A stretch of 64,000 nucleotides of DNA, taken from Paenibacillus sp. FSL R5-0623 (GTDB lineage Bacteria > Bacillota > Bacilli > Paenibacillales > Paenibacillaceae). This document shows, one piece after another, positions 27,510 to 36,585 of this stretch (position 1 is the first letter of the stretch; every line of letters begins with the position of its first letter). The notes under the pieces were generated by a model. That model did no database searches and had not been told where the DNA came from. It saw only the letters and a list, made by a program, of their open reading frames with translations. A program made the position numbers and the translations under genes. Location of the stretch: positions 1,116,001 to 1,180,000 of the forward strand of contig NZ_CP150233.1 in assembly GCF_037974265.1 (NCBI RefSeq). Reading direction: 5' to 3'.

Positions 27510-29015
27510 ATGTCTTTTAAAGTGGCGTTTATCGGGGCAGGAAGTATCGGATTTACACGGGGATTGTTAAGGGATTTGCTCACGGTACCCGAGTTTAACA
27601 ACATCGAGATTGCGTTCTGCGATATTAACCAGCACAATCTGGACATGGTGACTGAGCTGTGTCAGCGGGATATCCGTGAGAATGGATTGAATATTCAGAT
27701 TCAGACGACAACAGATCGTAAAGAAGCATTGAAAGATGCGAAGTATGTACTGTGTACGATTCGTGTTGGGGGACTGGAAGCATTTGCAACGGATGTAGAT
27801 ATTCCACTGAAATATGGGGTAGACCAATGTGTCGGCGATACGCTGTGTGCAGGCGGCATTATGTACGGACAACGGGGAATCGCCGAGATGCTGGACATCT
27901 GTAAGGATATTCGTGAACAGAGCGCACCCGACGTGCTGCTCCTGAACTATTCCAATCCGATGGCGATGCTGACATGGGCTTGCAACAAGTACGGTGGTGT
28001 ACGGACGATCGGACTGTGTCATGGCGTACAGCATGGTCATCATCAGATTGCGGAAGCTTTTGGCTTGAAAAAGAGCGAAGTGGATATTGTCTGTGCCGGC
28101 ATCAACCATCAGACCTGGTATATTCAGGCTTCTCATGAAGGTAAAGACCTTACAGGTGACCTGCTCGAAGCCTTCGAGAAACATCCGGAGTATAGCCGTA
28201 CTGAGAAAGTGCGGATCGATATGCTACGCCGGTTCGGATATTACAGTACAGAATCGAATGGTCATCTGAGTGAATATGTGCCGTGGTACCGCAAACGTCC
28301 GGAAGAGATCAACGAATGGATCGACCTGGGCAACTGGATCAACGGAGAGACGGGTGGATATCTGCGGGTATGTACCGAGGGGCGCAACTGGTTTGAGACT
28401 GATTTTCCTAACTGGATGAAGGATGAACCGATGCAATTCATTCCGGAAAAACGGGGCGAGGAGCACGGTTCGTACATTATTGAAGGTCTGGAGACGGGAC
28501 GTGTCTATCGAGGACATTTCAATACCGTTAATCATGGAGTAATCTCGAACCTGCCGGATGATGCGATTATTGAAGCACCGGGATATGTGGATCGCAACGG
28601 CATCTCCATGCCACATGTAGGCGATCTGCCACTTGGACCGGCTGCGGTATGTAATGTGAGCATTTCCGTGCAACGTCTTGCGGTTGAAGCAGCGGTCAAC
28701 GGAGATGATAAATTACTTCGTCAGGCGTTCATGATGGACCCGCTCGTGGGTGCCGTATGTAATCCAAAAGAAATCTGGCAAATGGTCGACGAGATGCTGG
28801 TTGCACAGGCCCAGTGGTTGCCGCAGTACGGGGATGCGATTGCAGCCGCAGAAGCAAGACTTGCTGCTGGCGACCTTATTCCAACGAAGGAATATGAAGG
28901 GGCGGCAAGACTCAAAGTGAAAACCGTTGAAGAAATGCAGCAGGATCGTGATGCTGCCAACAAAAATGCGGGAGAATCCGATAAAGGGAAAGATCGCGAG
29001 AAAGTGCAACAATAG
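27510..29015 (+). CDS. GH4 family glycosidase, probably alpha-galacturonidase (LplD-like)
   Basis: NAD- and metal-dependent glycosidase of about 501 residues. It has Rossmann motif FIGAGSIGFTRG at the N-terminus, metal-site Cys/His in GLCHGVQHGHHQ near residue 170, and NYSNPMAMLTWA. GH4 subgroups are sorted by the residues after CH. CHG is, to my knowledge, associated with uronate-specific members rather than CHSV alpha-galactosidases. With the nearby pectin lyase this favours removal of galacturonic acid from oligosaccharides. The protein is cytoplasmic. An in-frame ATG at 27456 exists, but GGGAGG before ATG 27510 decides the start. The C-terminal 30 residues are charged and low in complexity. 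Confidence 0.85.
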   Translation: MSFKVAFIGAGSIGFTRGLLRDLLTVPEFNNIEIAFCDINQHNLDMVTELCQRDIRENGLNIQIQTTTDRKEALKDAKYVLCTIRVGGLEAFATDVDIPLKYGVDQCVGDTLCAGGIMYGQRGIAEMLDICKDIREQSAPDVLLLNYSNPMAMLTWACNKYGGVRTIGLCHGVQHGHHQIAEAFGLKKSEVDIVCAGINHQTWYIQASHEGKDLTGDLLEAFEKHPEYSRTEKVRIDMLRRFGYYSTESNGHLSEYVPWYRKRPEEINEWIDLGNWINGETGGYLRVCTEGRNWFETDFPNWMKDEPMQFIPEKRGEEHGSYIIEGLETGRVYRGHFNTVNHGVISNLPDDAIIEAPGYVDRNGISMPHVGDLPLGPAAVCNVSISVQRLAVEAAVNGDDKLLRQAFMMDPLVGAVCNPKEIWQMVDEMLVAQAQWLPQYGDAIAAAEARLAAGDLIPTKEYEGAARLKVKTVEEMQQDRDAANKNAGESDKGKDREKVQQ

Positions 29016-29095
29016 ATAAAGGCAGGATGTACAACAACGAAATATAAACGGAATATGAAAATTAAGAAAAATGAATAAGAAATATAAAGAGTAGA

Positions 29096-29135
29096 CGGGG
29101 CCCTCTCCAGTATTGGAGGGGCCCTGTTTGATTCT
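29096..29135. terminator. Terminator between convergent GH4 and lipoprotein genes
   Basis: GC-rich stem GGGGCCCTCTCCA / TGGAGGGGCCC (one bulge) followed by TGTTTGATT, with a weak T run. Confidence 0.7.
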
Positions 29136-29676
29136 ATTTTTTCTCAACGACACGAACCACAAACGTAAAAAAAGTATCTCCCAGGCTGATCTGTGAATCT
29201 TGAGGGGAAGACCAGCGGACAAATGCTCCATAATAATGTGTCCCTGGTTCCTTGGGAAGTTGGAAGGTCCCATCCGTAGAAGTAACGTATGCATTGCGGT
29301 TGTCCACATATTCAGAAATACTTATCTCATCCGGGGGGATATCTATACCCATGTCTATGGATAAATCCTCACCGGCAAGAACTTGGACCGGAGTGTTGTC
29401 TTCAAAATTTAGACTAGCGTAATCAGCGCAGGTGCCTCCCCAGCAATAACTGCCCTGTATAGCAGGAATAGAGATGCCGCTTTCGCTCTTAATAGTTGGC
29501 GTAGGCAGTTTCTGAGGTAAGTTGGACTCCGGTTCCTGAACCTGTTTTGATCCCATTTCGACTTCCTTTGTACTATGATTTGGAGTAGGATTACAGCCGG
29601 ATAATATCAGCATAGTTGAAAGAAATACCAATGTGGTCAATGTTCTTATCGTATTGAAGAATTTTATTTTATGCAC
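29134..29676 (-). CDS. Secreted lipoprotein of unknown function
   Basis: About 180 residues with a lipoprotein signal (basic n-region, core TLVFLSTMLILSGC) and lipidated Cys near residue 28. A Ser/Pro-rich linker follows, then a beta-rich domain with a possible disulfide in YCWGGTCADY. The start is unclear. The GTG at 29676 overlaps the ribosome binding site AGGGAGG, and the next standard start (TTG, codon 13) would remove all positive charges. An ATA at codon 4 has ideal eight-base spacing. I do not recognise the family. Similar small lipoproteins are common in Paenibacillus. Confidence 0.7.
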   Translation of the reverse strand: MHKIKFFNTIRTLTTLVFLSTMLILSGCNPTPNHSTKEVEMGSKQVQEPESNLPQKLPTPTIKSESGISIPAIQGSYCWGGTCADYASLNFEDNTPVQVLAGEDLSIDMGIDIPPDEISISEYVDNRNAYVTSTDGTFQLPKEPGTHYYGAFVRWSSPQDSQISLGDTFFTFVVRVVEKK

Positions 29677-29977
29677 CTCCCTAATATCTTCCAGACGAAA
29701 ATTAAGAGAGGAATGTTGCTAATCAATGAGTGGGTAAGGAGTTGAAAAGAGCTACAGGAACTAAATTGGGATTTTCAAGTACGCGAGAAGCTGGTGGAAC
29801 CGCCACAAGTGAAAGAGTTTTTTTTCACAGATTGTTGACAATTAAGCTGCATGAAATAGAAGGAAATAAGCAAGAGACTCGACTCTTCTCCCATGCTATG
29901 TTATTATAAATCTCTGATAACGTGGTAACGAACTAAAGCGTTTGGGTTTTGGTTATAGACATGGAGGGGTTCGAGAG
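29677..29977. other. Gene-free stretch before the amino-acid importer, with a weak T-box-like motif
   Basis: Holds GGTGGAACCGCC at 29794-29805, matching 11 of 12 bases of the T-box core GGTGGNACCGCG, and an oligo-T run near 29817-29825. There is no convincing Stem I or competing terminator. A -35-like TTGACA follows at 29834. Nothing else is recognised. Confidence 0.25.
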
Positions 29978-30748
29978 ATGAGAAAAAAAGCGATTCTACT
30001 ATTATTCATTAGTATATGTGTATTGATTGTGGCTGGTTGTTCCAGTTCCGCAAGTAAAGACGATAACACGATTGTTGTAGGAATTGACGATAAGTTTGCT
30101 CCAATGGGTTTCCGGGACGAGCAGAATGAAATTGTTGGTTTTGATATTGATTATGCAAGAGCTGCAGCGGAGAAAATGGGTAAAGAAATCACATTCCAGC
30201 CAATCGACTGGTCTTCCAAAGAATCAGAGCTGAACAGTGGCCGAATCGACATGATCTGGAACGGGTACACCATTACGGATGAGCGTAAAGAGAAAGTGCT
30301 CTTCACGAAGCCGTATCTGGAAAACAGTCAAGTAGCTATTACCTTGGCAGACTCGCCAATTACTAAGCTGGATGAACTGGATGGCAAAAATGTGGGATTG
30401 CAGGCGCTGTCCTCCGCGGCAGATGCACTGGCAGCAAGTCCCCTGAAGGATAAAGTGAAAGCTTCCGAATTTAAGGATAACGTGCTTGCACTGACGGATC
30501 TGAAGACAAAACGTCTGGATGCGGTCATCATTGATGAAGTGGTAGCGAGATACTACATGTCCAAAGAAGAGGGAACATTCAAACTGCTGGATGAATCTCT
30601 TGCACCGGAACAATATGGCATTGGTATCAAAAAAGGCAATGAAGAGCTTCTGAATCAGCTGCAAAAAGCGCTGGATGAGTTGAATGCAGACGGAACAGCG
30701 GCTAAAATCTCCACCCAATGGTTGGGTGAAGACAAGGTTCTGAAATAG
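29978..30748 (+). CDS. Polar amino-acid ABC transporter substrate-binding lipoprotein
   Basis: Family-3 solute-binding lipoprotein of about 256 residues. The signal ends VAGC, with lipidated Cys near residue 21. SBP_bac_3 features are VVGIDDKFAPMGFRDEQNEIVGFDIDYARA at the N-terminus and IDMIWNGYTITDERKEKVLFTKPY in the middle. The ligand is a polar amino acid or cystine; the sequence does not say which. GGAGGGG at 29962-29968 supports ATG 29978 over an upstream in-frame TTG at 29942. It is followed by permease and ATPase genes of one importer. Confidence 0.9.
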   Translation: MRKKAILLLFISICVLIVAGCSSSASKDDNTIVVGIDDKFAPMGFRDEQNEIVGFDIDYARAAAEKMGKEITFQPIDWSSKESELNSGRIDMIWNGYTITDERKEKVLFTKPYLENSQVAITLADSPITKLDELDGKNVGLQALSSAADALAASPLKDKVKASEFKDNVLALTDLKTKRLDAVIIDEVVARYYMSKEEGTFKLLDESLAPEQYGIGIKKGNEELLNQLQKALDELNADGTAAKISTQWLGEDKVLK

Positions 30749-30786
30749 ACAGGTTAACACCTGATATATAGTTAGAAACAAAACGG

Positions 30787-30835
30787 ACCCCGTATTCCAT
30801 GCTGGAGCGATTTATGCTCCAGAGGAATGCGGGGT
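30787..30835 (+). other. Intercistronic hairpin between binding protein and permease
   Basis: Stem ACCCCG-ATTCC-CTGGAGC / GCTCCAG-GAAT-CGGGGT without a following T run. As in the phn operon, it lies just after the binding-protein gene and may stabilise that message segment or attenuate readthrough. Confidence 0.6.
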
Positions 30836-30859
30836 TAACAGATTAGAGGAGACAAAACA

Positions 30860-31519
30860 ATGAGTTGGGATTATTTATCGACCATTTTAAAACCTATGCT
30901 AGAGGGTGCACAGACCACCATTTTCATGTTCTTGCTAGCAATCGTGTTATCTGTACCGCTTGGATTTGCGGTCACGCTTGCGATGAGAAGCCAAATTAAA
31001 CCACTGGCATGGATTGCCCATACGTATGTATATGTGATGCGAGGAACACCGCTACTGCTCCAAATTCTATTCTTCTGCTTCGGTTTGCCGTTGCTTCCGG
31101 TGATTGGAGAGTATCTGGTGTTTGATCGCTTTGTTGCGGCAGGGATTGCGTTCATCCTGAACTATGCGGCGTACTTCGCTGAAATCTTCAGGGGCGGACT
31201 GCTCTCCATTGATAAGGGACAACATGAGGCAGCGAAGGTACTTGGATTAACGAAGTGGCAGACGATGACCAAAGTCATTATTCCTCAGATGATTCGTGTA
31301 GTATTGCCCGCAACGGCCAATGAGTCCATTACGCTCATCAAGGATACGGCACTGCTCTATGCCGTGGCTGTACCTGAGCTGTTGTATTATGCCCAAGCGG
31401 CGGTGAATCGCGACTTGCAGCTGATCCCTTTCTTCGTGGCAGCGGTTATGTATCTGCTCATGACACTCGTACTCACCGTGCTGTTCAAGGCACTGGAGAA
31501 GCGGTTTTCATTTGAATAA
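30860..31519 (+). CDS. Polar amino-acid ABC transporter permease
   Basis: Permease of 219 residues of the His/Glu/Gln/Arg family. It has about five helices and the motifs YVYVMRGTPLLLQILF and YAAYFAEIFRGGLLSIDKGQHEAAKVLGL (EAA loop), which docks the ATPase. A single permease gene implies a homodimeric channel. AGAGGAGAC precedes the ATG. Second gene of the three-gene importer operon. Confidence 0.92.
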   Translation: MSWDYLSTILKPMLEGAQTTIFMFLLAIVLSVPLGFAVTLAMRSQIKPLAWIAHTYVYVMRGTPLLLQILFFCFGLPLLPVIGEYLVFDRFVAAGIAFILNYAAYFAEIFRGGLLSIDKGQHEAAKVLGLTKWQTMTKVIIPQMIRVVLPATANESITLIKDTALLYAVAVPELLYYAQAAVNRDLQLIPFFVAAVMYLLMTLVLTVLFKALEKRFSFE

Positions 31520-31552
31520 ATTAAATCTGATTAATCAAAGGACTGTCTGCAT

Positions 31553-32308
31553 ATGACACATATAATAGAAGTAAATCAATTGAGAAAATCATTCGGTACA
31601 CTTGATGTGCTGAAGCAGGTATCTTTCAACGTGGAACCAGGCGAAGTGATCGCCGTGATTGGACCTTCCGGTTCGGGGAAAAGTACGATGCTGCGCAGCC
31701 TGATTCATCTGGAGGATATTTCGGGTGGAACGATTCGCATTCAGGATCAGACGTTGGTTGATAATGGTCGTTACGCGGGTGCTGCGGATATTCGCAAGAT
31801 GACGGATCGCATGGGCATGGTGTTTCAGCATTTTAACTTGTTCCCGCATCTGACCGTACAGGCTAATCTGGAACTTGCACCGAAGACTTTGAAAAAAGAA
31901 AGCTTGGCCATCATCCGGCAGCGCAGTCTGGAATTACTTGGAAAAGTAGGGTTGTCGGACAAGGCCGATGTCTACCCTGGTAATCTGTCCGGTGGACAGA
32001 AACAACGTGTAGCTATTGCTCGAGCACTCATGATGCAACCGGATATCCTCCTGTTCGATGAGCCGACGTCGGCGCTTGATCCAGAGCTGACTGGGGAAGT
32101 GTTGCGCGTAATCAAACAACTGGCGCAGGAAAATATGACGATGTTGATCGTCACGCATGAGATGGGCTTCGCCCGTGATGTTGCGGATCGTGTGTTCTTC
32201 ATGGATAACGGGGAGATCGCAGAAGCGGGACCGCCAGAACAGATCTTCGGCAATCCAAAGCTTGCACGTACCCGGACGTTTTTGCAGCGGGTGGAAGTGG
32301 AAGGATAG
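31553..32308 (+). CDS. Polar amino-acid ABC transporter ATP-binding protein (GlnQ-like)
   Basis: ATPase of 251 residues with Walker [15 protein letters not shown]-loop [14 protein letters not shown], signature [13 protein letters not shown], Walker [15 protein letters not shown] and switch His in [15 protein letters not shown]. The last motif is diagnostic of the GlnQ/HisP group. It energises the upstream permease. A strong terminator closes the operon. Confidence 0.93.
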   Translation: MTHIIEVNQLRKSFGTLDVLKQVSFNVEPGEVIAVIGPSGSGKSTMLRSLIHLEDISGGTIRIQDQTLVDNGRYAGAADIRKMTDRMGMVFQHFNLFPHLTVQANLELAPKTLKKESLAIIRQRSLELLGKVGLSDKADVYPGNLSGGQKQRVAIARALMMQPDILLFDEPTSALDPELTGEVLRVIKQLAQENMTMLIVTHEMGFARDVADRVFFMDNGEIAEAGPPEQIFGNPKLARTRTFLQRVEVEG

Positions 32309-32336
32309 AAGACATTCCAAATCTAAGAAATGCGAA

Positions 32337-32378
32337 AGAACGCAATCCTATGAGCAATAAGGGATTGCGTTCTTTTTT
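32337..32378 (+). terminator. Terminator of the amino-acid importer operon
   Basis: Stem AGAACGCAATCC / GGATTGCGTTCT followed by TTTTT. Confidence 0.9.
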
Positions 32379-32396
32379 GCTTTTTAAAATAATGGC

Positions 32397-32609
32397 TTAT
32401 GTCCACGGGTATATGTTCCAGATAATCAGTACAAGGGTCAACAAGATATAAGTTGCTACATTCCAATGGGTTCGAATTCTAAATGTCGTATAGCTCATGA
32501 TTCCAAACAAAACGATGCTAAAACATAATACAGCTACATTATTTTGATAAAAAGCAATAAGTACAAGCATCACAATCATAAGTATATTCATGACTTTATC
32601 GATATTCAT
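32397..32609 (-). CDS. Small membrane protein of unknown function
   Basis: A 70-residue protein with three hydrophobic segments (about 7-20, 24-42 and 52-67) and short polar turns, ending NIYPWT. GGGGGG lies seven bases before ATG 32609; an upstream in-frame TTG at 32624 overlaps the binding site. No family recognised. It is a single gene reading toward the importer terminator. Confidence 0.55.
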   Translation of the reverse strand: MNIDKVMNILMIVMLVLIAFYQNNVAVLCFSIVLFGIMSYTTFRIRTHWNVATYILLTLVLIIWNIYPWT

Positions 32610-32880
32610 CGTAGTGCCCCCCAATGTAATCCAGAAAAGTACTACTATAATAATATATGTATGTTAGAGGTATTCTTGATTTATATCATCACAGTGGAAA
32701 ACGGGTTCTAAACTTCATATTCTTGAAGTACAATCTATAAGCTTATGGATTTATATGTGTGTCCGGGGATGATGGGAATAAAATAAATCTAATGGTAATT
32801 TATAATTAACACAATATGGATATTATTTTTCCTATTAATCGATTATAATGATAATACTTAAAGAAAAGGGAGGATTTACA

Positions 32881-33222
32881 TTGGAACATCGTGAAAATGA
32901 TGTGGATCGTTATTATAACGACACATTGCCACCACCGCCTTATGTAGTACCAAAGACCAATAGTAAGTCGATTGTATCACTAGTTTTAGGGATTCTGTCC
33001 GTCACGATTCCTTACGTGGGAATTTTAATCGGAATCGTCGCGATTATATTTGCATCTTTAGCCTTCAAAGAGATCAGAGTTCGCATGGAGCAAGGAAAAG
33101 GGTTAGCGATTGCTGGTCTAGTTTGTGGAATCATCGGTACAGCGATGTATGTATTACTTATTGCGTTCGTGCTATTGTTTACTTTCGCTGTCACAAGCTT
33201 TGATATATCTTCTACATACTAG
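32881..33222 (+). CDS. DUF4190-like membrane protein
   Basis: A protein of 113 residues with a polar N-terminus (DVDRYYNDTLPPPPYV), then two helices in the DUF4190 arrangement: SIVSLVLGILSVTIPYVGILIGIVAIIFA, a charged loop with FKEIRVRMEQGKGLAIAGLVCG, and a terminal helix. AGGGAGG at 32868-32874 is seven bases before TTG 32881. An upstream in-frame ATG at 32848 precedes the binding site and overlaps a -10-like TATAAT at 32844, so I rejected it. The function of this family is unknown. Confidence 0.7.
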   Translation: MEHRENDVDRYYNDTLPPPPYVVPKTNSKSIVSLVLGILSVTIPYVGILIGIVAIIFASLAFKEIRVRMEQGKGLAIAGLVCGIIGTAMYVLLIAFVLLFTFAVTSFDISSTY

Positions 33223-33260
33223 AAATATGAAGTTAGCAAACTTAGACTGTATCTTAAACT

Positions 33261-33341
33261 AAAAAAGCAAAGGCGTACTTTAAACTCACACCTCTTGTTG
33301 ACCAGAAGAGGGTGGGGCTTAGGTACACGCCTTTGCTTTTT
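33261..33341. terminator. Long bidirectional terminator between convergent genes
   Basis: Outer stem AAAAAGCAAAGGCGT / ACGCCTTTGCTTTTT (15 bases, perfect) with an inner CCTCTT/AAGAGG hairpin. A and T runs are part of the outer arms. Confidence 0.9.
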
Positions 33342-33352
33342 AATTTACGAAT

Positions 33353-35542
33353 TTACAGGTGAAGTGCGACTTCACTGCTGACGTTTGCGTTCTCCGTGGT
33401 GCGATGCATCAGGAAATACGTTAAGGTTCCTCCGAGACCAATCACGGCGAAGATGCACAGAATGCCGATCTGATCCCAAGTTACACCGAACTGTCCACTA
33501 GAGATGACTGCTTTATATCCCGTTACCGAATAGGTCATAGGCAGCCATGGATTAAACACTTTCAGCCAATTTGGAATCAGTTCGAGCGGGAACGTGCCTG
33601 CGCTGGTGGTGAGCTGGAAGATGAGCATCAGAATCGCGAGGAAACGACCCGGATTCTCCAGCCAAGTCACCAGTGCCTGAATGATGTACATGAAGCTTAG
33701 ACTGGTAACAAAGCTGAACAAGAGGAACAATGGAACGCTCTGAACATCCAGACCCAAGCCGTATAAGACCAGCCATGAAGCAAGTAGGGACTGCGCTGCA
33801 CTCATGAGTGTGAAAGCCAGCGTTTTACTCACAAAACGATTCCAGCCACTTGCCTCACTAACCGTGCTGCCGCGTGTTGGCACTACCAATGTGGCAATCA
33901 ATGCGCCGACAAAGAGCCCAAGTGACAGGAAGTATGGGGAGAATCCTGTACCATAGTTGGGTACCTCATTATATTTATGCTCATTGACCTGAACAGGCTC
34001 TGCATACATGGTTACGAGTTCATCGGTCTTTTTTACACTACCCGTCTGCTCAGCCGCTTCATTCAACTTGGTGGCAAGTTCACCAGAGCCGTCTGTTAAC
34101 TTAAGCGTACCTTCTTTTAATTGACCAGCACCGTTATCCAGCTTATGTGAGCCATCTGTAAGGGTTGAGATTCCGTCTGTAAGCTGGCTTACACCCGCAA
34201 CCAATTTACCTGCACCAGCATTCAATTGACCTGAACCATCCGCAAGTTTGGCTCCTCCAGCGGCTGCCTCAGATAATTTGGAATTGAACTGTTGTAGACC
34301 AGTCGCAAGTTTTTCTTGTCCGGCGGATAATTGCGTGGCTCCTTGTACCAGGTGTTGTTCACCCTGTACCAACTGGCTGCTGCCTTGATGCAGTTGTTGT
34401 TGTGCAGCGTACAGGTTTTGACTGCCTGCAACCAATTGCTGCCCGCCCTGATACACCTGTTCGCTGCCTGCCGCTACGGCCTGACTTGCTGCCAGGAGCT
34501 GCTGCACAGCAGGACTTGCGGCAAGTTCCGGACTGGCTTCGGCTAATTGGGCGAGCCCTTGTGCAACCGCTTTGGCGCCCTCGCTAACTTTGCCGCTGCC
34601 CTCAACAGAACTTTGCAGCCCAGCAGTCAGCTTTGCACTGCCTTCCTCGGAAGCCGCCAGTCCTGCATCCAGCTTGGCTGCACCTTCTTGAGCAGATTGA
34701 ATCCCTGCCTGTAGCTGTTTGCCGCCTGTTTCAGCCTGGGTTGCTCCATCACTTAGCTTCGTGCCTGCTGCTGCCAATTGGGACAGCCCATTGGACAGGG
34801 CGCTTGCGCCAGTATGAAGATCACCTGTGCCTTGGGCGAGAGTAGTCGTACCTTCTTTTAACGGAACTACGCCCGTTTCCAGTTTGTCGGTTCCATCCGC
34901 CAGTTTAGACAGGTTCTCTTTTAATGTAGCAACACCCTCATCCAGCTTGATCGCACCATCATGAATCTGACCTGCGCCATCCCCGGCATCCGCCAAACCG
35001 CCAGAGATTTTCTCGACCTGATCCAATAGCGTTTCGGTATACGATTCTGTGACTTTGGCAGCGACTTTGGAGCGAATTTGTTTAACCGCCGTGCCGCCAA
35101 TCTGACCCGCGAGGAAGTTGTATCCTTCATTGGGTTCATAGATCAGGTCTGCCGGCTCAGGGTGCTCATCCATCAGGGTTGTTGCTTTGGTGGAAAAGTC
35201 CTCCGGAATCACAATCGTCATATAATACGTGTTGTTTTGCATACCTTGTTCTGCTTGTTCGCGAGTGACGAATTGCCAGTTGAAATCATCACTTTTTTTC
35301 AATTCATCGACCAGATTCTGACCGACCTCCAGTGATTTGTCGTTGTAGATTGCACCCTGATCCGTGTTGACCACAGCTACAGGTAATTCATTCATTTTGC
35401 CATAAGGGTCCCAGAATGCGTTCAGGAACAGGCCACTATACAGCACCGGTATGAACAGTACAACGAGAATCGGAATAAATACTTTTGGTTTCTTGAAGGC
35501 GGACTTCAGATCCTGCCCAAATACGTGGAATGATTTCATCAT
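33353..35542 (-). CDS. yhgE: YhgE/Pip family membrane protein
   Basis: Protein of 729 residues with the YhgE/Pip layout. One N-terminal helix (about 20-38) opens into an external domain (VAVVNTDQGAIYNDKSLEVGQNLVDEL). A long repetitive helical region follows (about 185-510) with recurring 'G..L..G...L..G' units such as KLADGSGQLNAGAGKLVAGVSQL. About five C-terminal helices belong to the ABC-2 membrane fold. The family includes the lactococcal phage infection protein Pip and type VII-linked EsaA relatives. It probably sits in an operon-like pair with the TetR regulator upstream (as yhgD-yhgE in B. subtilis). ATGs at 35542 and 35539 are both possible after GGGAGAG. Confidence 0.88.
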   Translation of the reverse strand: MMKSFHVFGQDLKSAFKKPKVFIPILVVLFIPVLYSGLFLNAFWDPYGKMNELPVAVVNTDQGAIYNDKSLEVGQNLVDELKKSDDFNWQFVTREQAEQGMQNNTYYMTIVIPEDFSTKATTLMDEHPEPADLIYEPNEGYNFLAGQIGGTAVKQIRSKVAAKVTESYTETLLDQVEKISGGLADAGDGAGQIHDGAIKLDEGVATLKENLSKLADGTDKLETGVVPLKEGTTTLAQGTGDLHTGASALSNGLSQLAAAGTKLSDGATQAETGGKQLQAGIQSAQEGAAKLDAGLAASEEGSAKLTAGLQSSVEGSGKVSEGAKAVAQGLAQLAEASPELAASPAVQQLLAASQAVAAGSEQVYQGGQQLVAGSQNLYAAQQQLHQGSSQLVQGEQHLVQGATQLSAGQEKLATGLQQFNSKLSEAAAGGAKLADGSGQLNAGAGKLVAGVSQLTDGISTLTDGSHKLDNGAGQLKEGTLKLTDGSGELATKLNEAAEQTGSVKKTDELVTMYAEPVQVNEHKYNEVPNYGTGFSPYFLSLGLFVGALIATLVVPTRGSTVSEASGWNRFVSKTLAFTLMSAAQSLLASWLVLYGLGLDVQSVPLFLLFSFVTSLSFMYIIQALVTWLENPGRFLAILMLIFQLTTSAGTFPLELIPNWLKVFNPWLPMTYSVTGYKAVISSGQFGVTWDQIGILCIFAVIGLGGTLTYFLMHRTTENANVSSEVALHL

Positions 35543-35616
35543 GTTCTCTCCCTATCCTTACGCTAATCCGTTTGTTCTATCTCTATTATGTTTTGAATCT
35601 AGTGGCATGCCTTTCT

Positions 35617-36195
35617 CTACGTGGGGGATAAGCCATTCTTGAGAAATAGGCCGACAAAATCCTTGATCTGATCTTTGTGCAGCGTAGGATGCGCTTTGTT
35701 CCAATCTGAGGTTAAGGTGACATACAGCTTCAGCAGGACAAAAGAAACCAGCTTGGGATCATCTCTGCGAATCTGCTCTAATTCCATGGCACGGCTGACC
35801 TGACGCTCCAGATATTCGAGAATGGCTGTCTCCACTTTCTGCAAACCTTCCTTGGCTTGCGGTGTACCGAACTCGTTAACCTCCTGAAAGAGCTTGATCA
35901 ACAGCTCATGTTCCTCCCGGTACTCCAGCAGAGAATCCATACTCATATGCACGTTATCCAGAAAGGAGTTTTCTTCCTTCACCGTCTGCTCTGTAATCTG
36001 TCTCATATCCGCAATGATCGAGCGCAGAATCTCGCTGAACAGTTCTTCTTTATTTTCGAAAAAAGTATAGATCGTTCCCTTGCCCACATTGGCAAGTCTC
36101 GCAACCTGCTCCATCGTTGTGGCCTTGTAGCCAAACAGGGCAAAGGATTTCTCGGCAGAATCCATCACCTGTTGCCTTCGATCTATCGTTTTCAT
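35617..36195 (-). CDS. TetR/AcrR-family regulator, YhgD-like
   Basis: Repressor of 192 residues. The N-terminal helix-turn-helix (about 8-55) includes ATTMEQVARLANVGKGTIYTFFENKEELF, followed by a helical ligand domain. It lies 74 bases upstream of yhgE on the same strand and likely represses itself and yhgE. AGGAGG is about 11 bases before ATG 36195. A TGACC/GGTCA inverted repeat at 36250-36272 in its promoter region is a candidate operator. Confidence 0.9.
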   Translation of the reverse strand: MKTIDRRQQVMDSAEKSFALFGYKATTMEQVARLANVGKGTIYTFFENKEELFSEILRSIIADMRQITEQTVKEENSFLDNVHMSMDSLLEYREEHELLIKLFQEVNEFGTPQAKEGLQKVETAILEYLERQVSRAMELEQIRRDDPKLVSFVLLKLYVTLTSDWNKAHPTLHKDQIKDFVGLFLKNGLSPT

Positions 36196-36249
36196 GGCAT
36201 ATACACCTCCTTATATGTTGAAAGGTAATGGGTAAGGTAAATCCTTTAG

Positions 36250-36272
36250 TGACCGTTTTACTATTATGGTCA
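36250..36272. promoter_or_regulatory. Candidate TetR operator upstream of the yhgE regulator
   Basis: Inverted repeat TGACC-N13-GGTCA, extended on both sides to near-symmetric AGTGACC/GGTCAGT, about 55 bases upstream of the regulator gene, over a possible -10 (minus-strand CATAAT). The rest of 36196-36585 holds only the next operator. Confidence 0.4.
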
Positions 36273-36524
36273 GTTGGTCGTTAACAACTGTAGCACTTGA
36301 ACAGGGAAGATGGATGTGATCTTTGTCATAAGTAGCTCGTACAGGTGTGAAAATGATGCTCACATGAAAATCCTGGTGTGTTACCTTATCGCAATACATA
36401 GGCATGTAACAAGCCGGAGGGGTAGTTGGGCCGCACGCCGGGCTTATTTGTATTGGTTAAGTTTCATCCTGCGCGTCAGTAAGATAAATTAGCTCTTGCC
36501 TTAAGCTATAAATAAAGATATATT

Positions 36525-36555
36525 GTTAATTAATTAACTGATCATTTAATTAACT
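36525..36555. promoter_or_regulatory. Candidate operator before the second TetR gene
   Basis: Palindrome GTTAATTAATTAAC (36525-36538) overlaps the first copy of a direct repeat TTAATTAACT (36530-36539 and 36546-36555), about 30 bases before the GTG start. Position suits autorepression. Confidence 0.4.
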
Positions 36556-36585
36556 AGAGTTTAGTTCAAAGAGAGGGGAATACAT

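Noticed and set aside
33900..35000. DNA repeat array in the yhgE gene
   Set aside because: The recurring Gly/Leu pattern is the normal helical repeat of YhgE/Pip proteins and does not repeat at DNA level.
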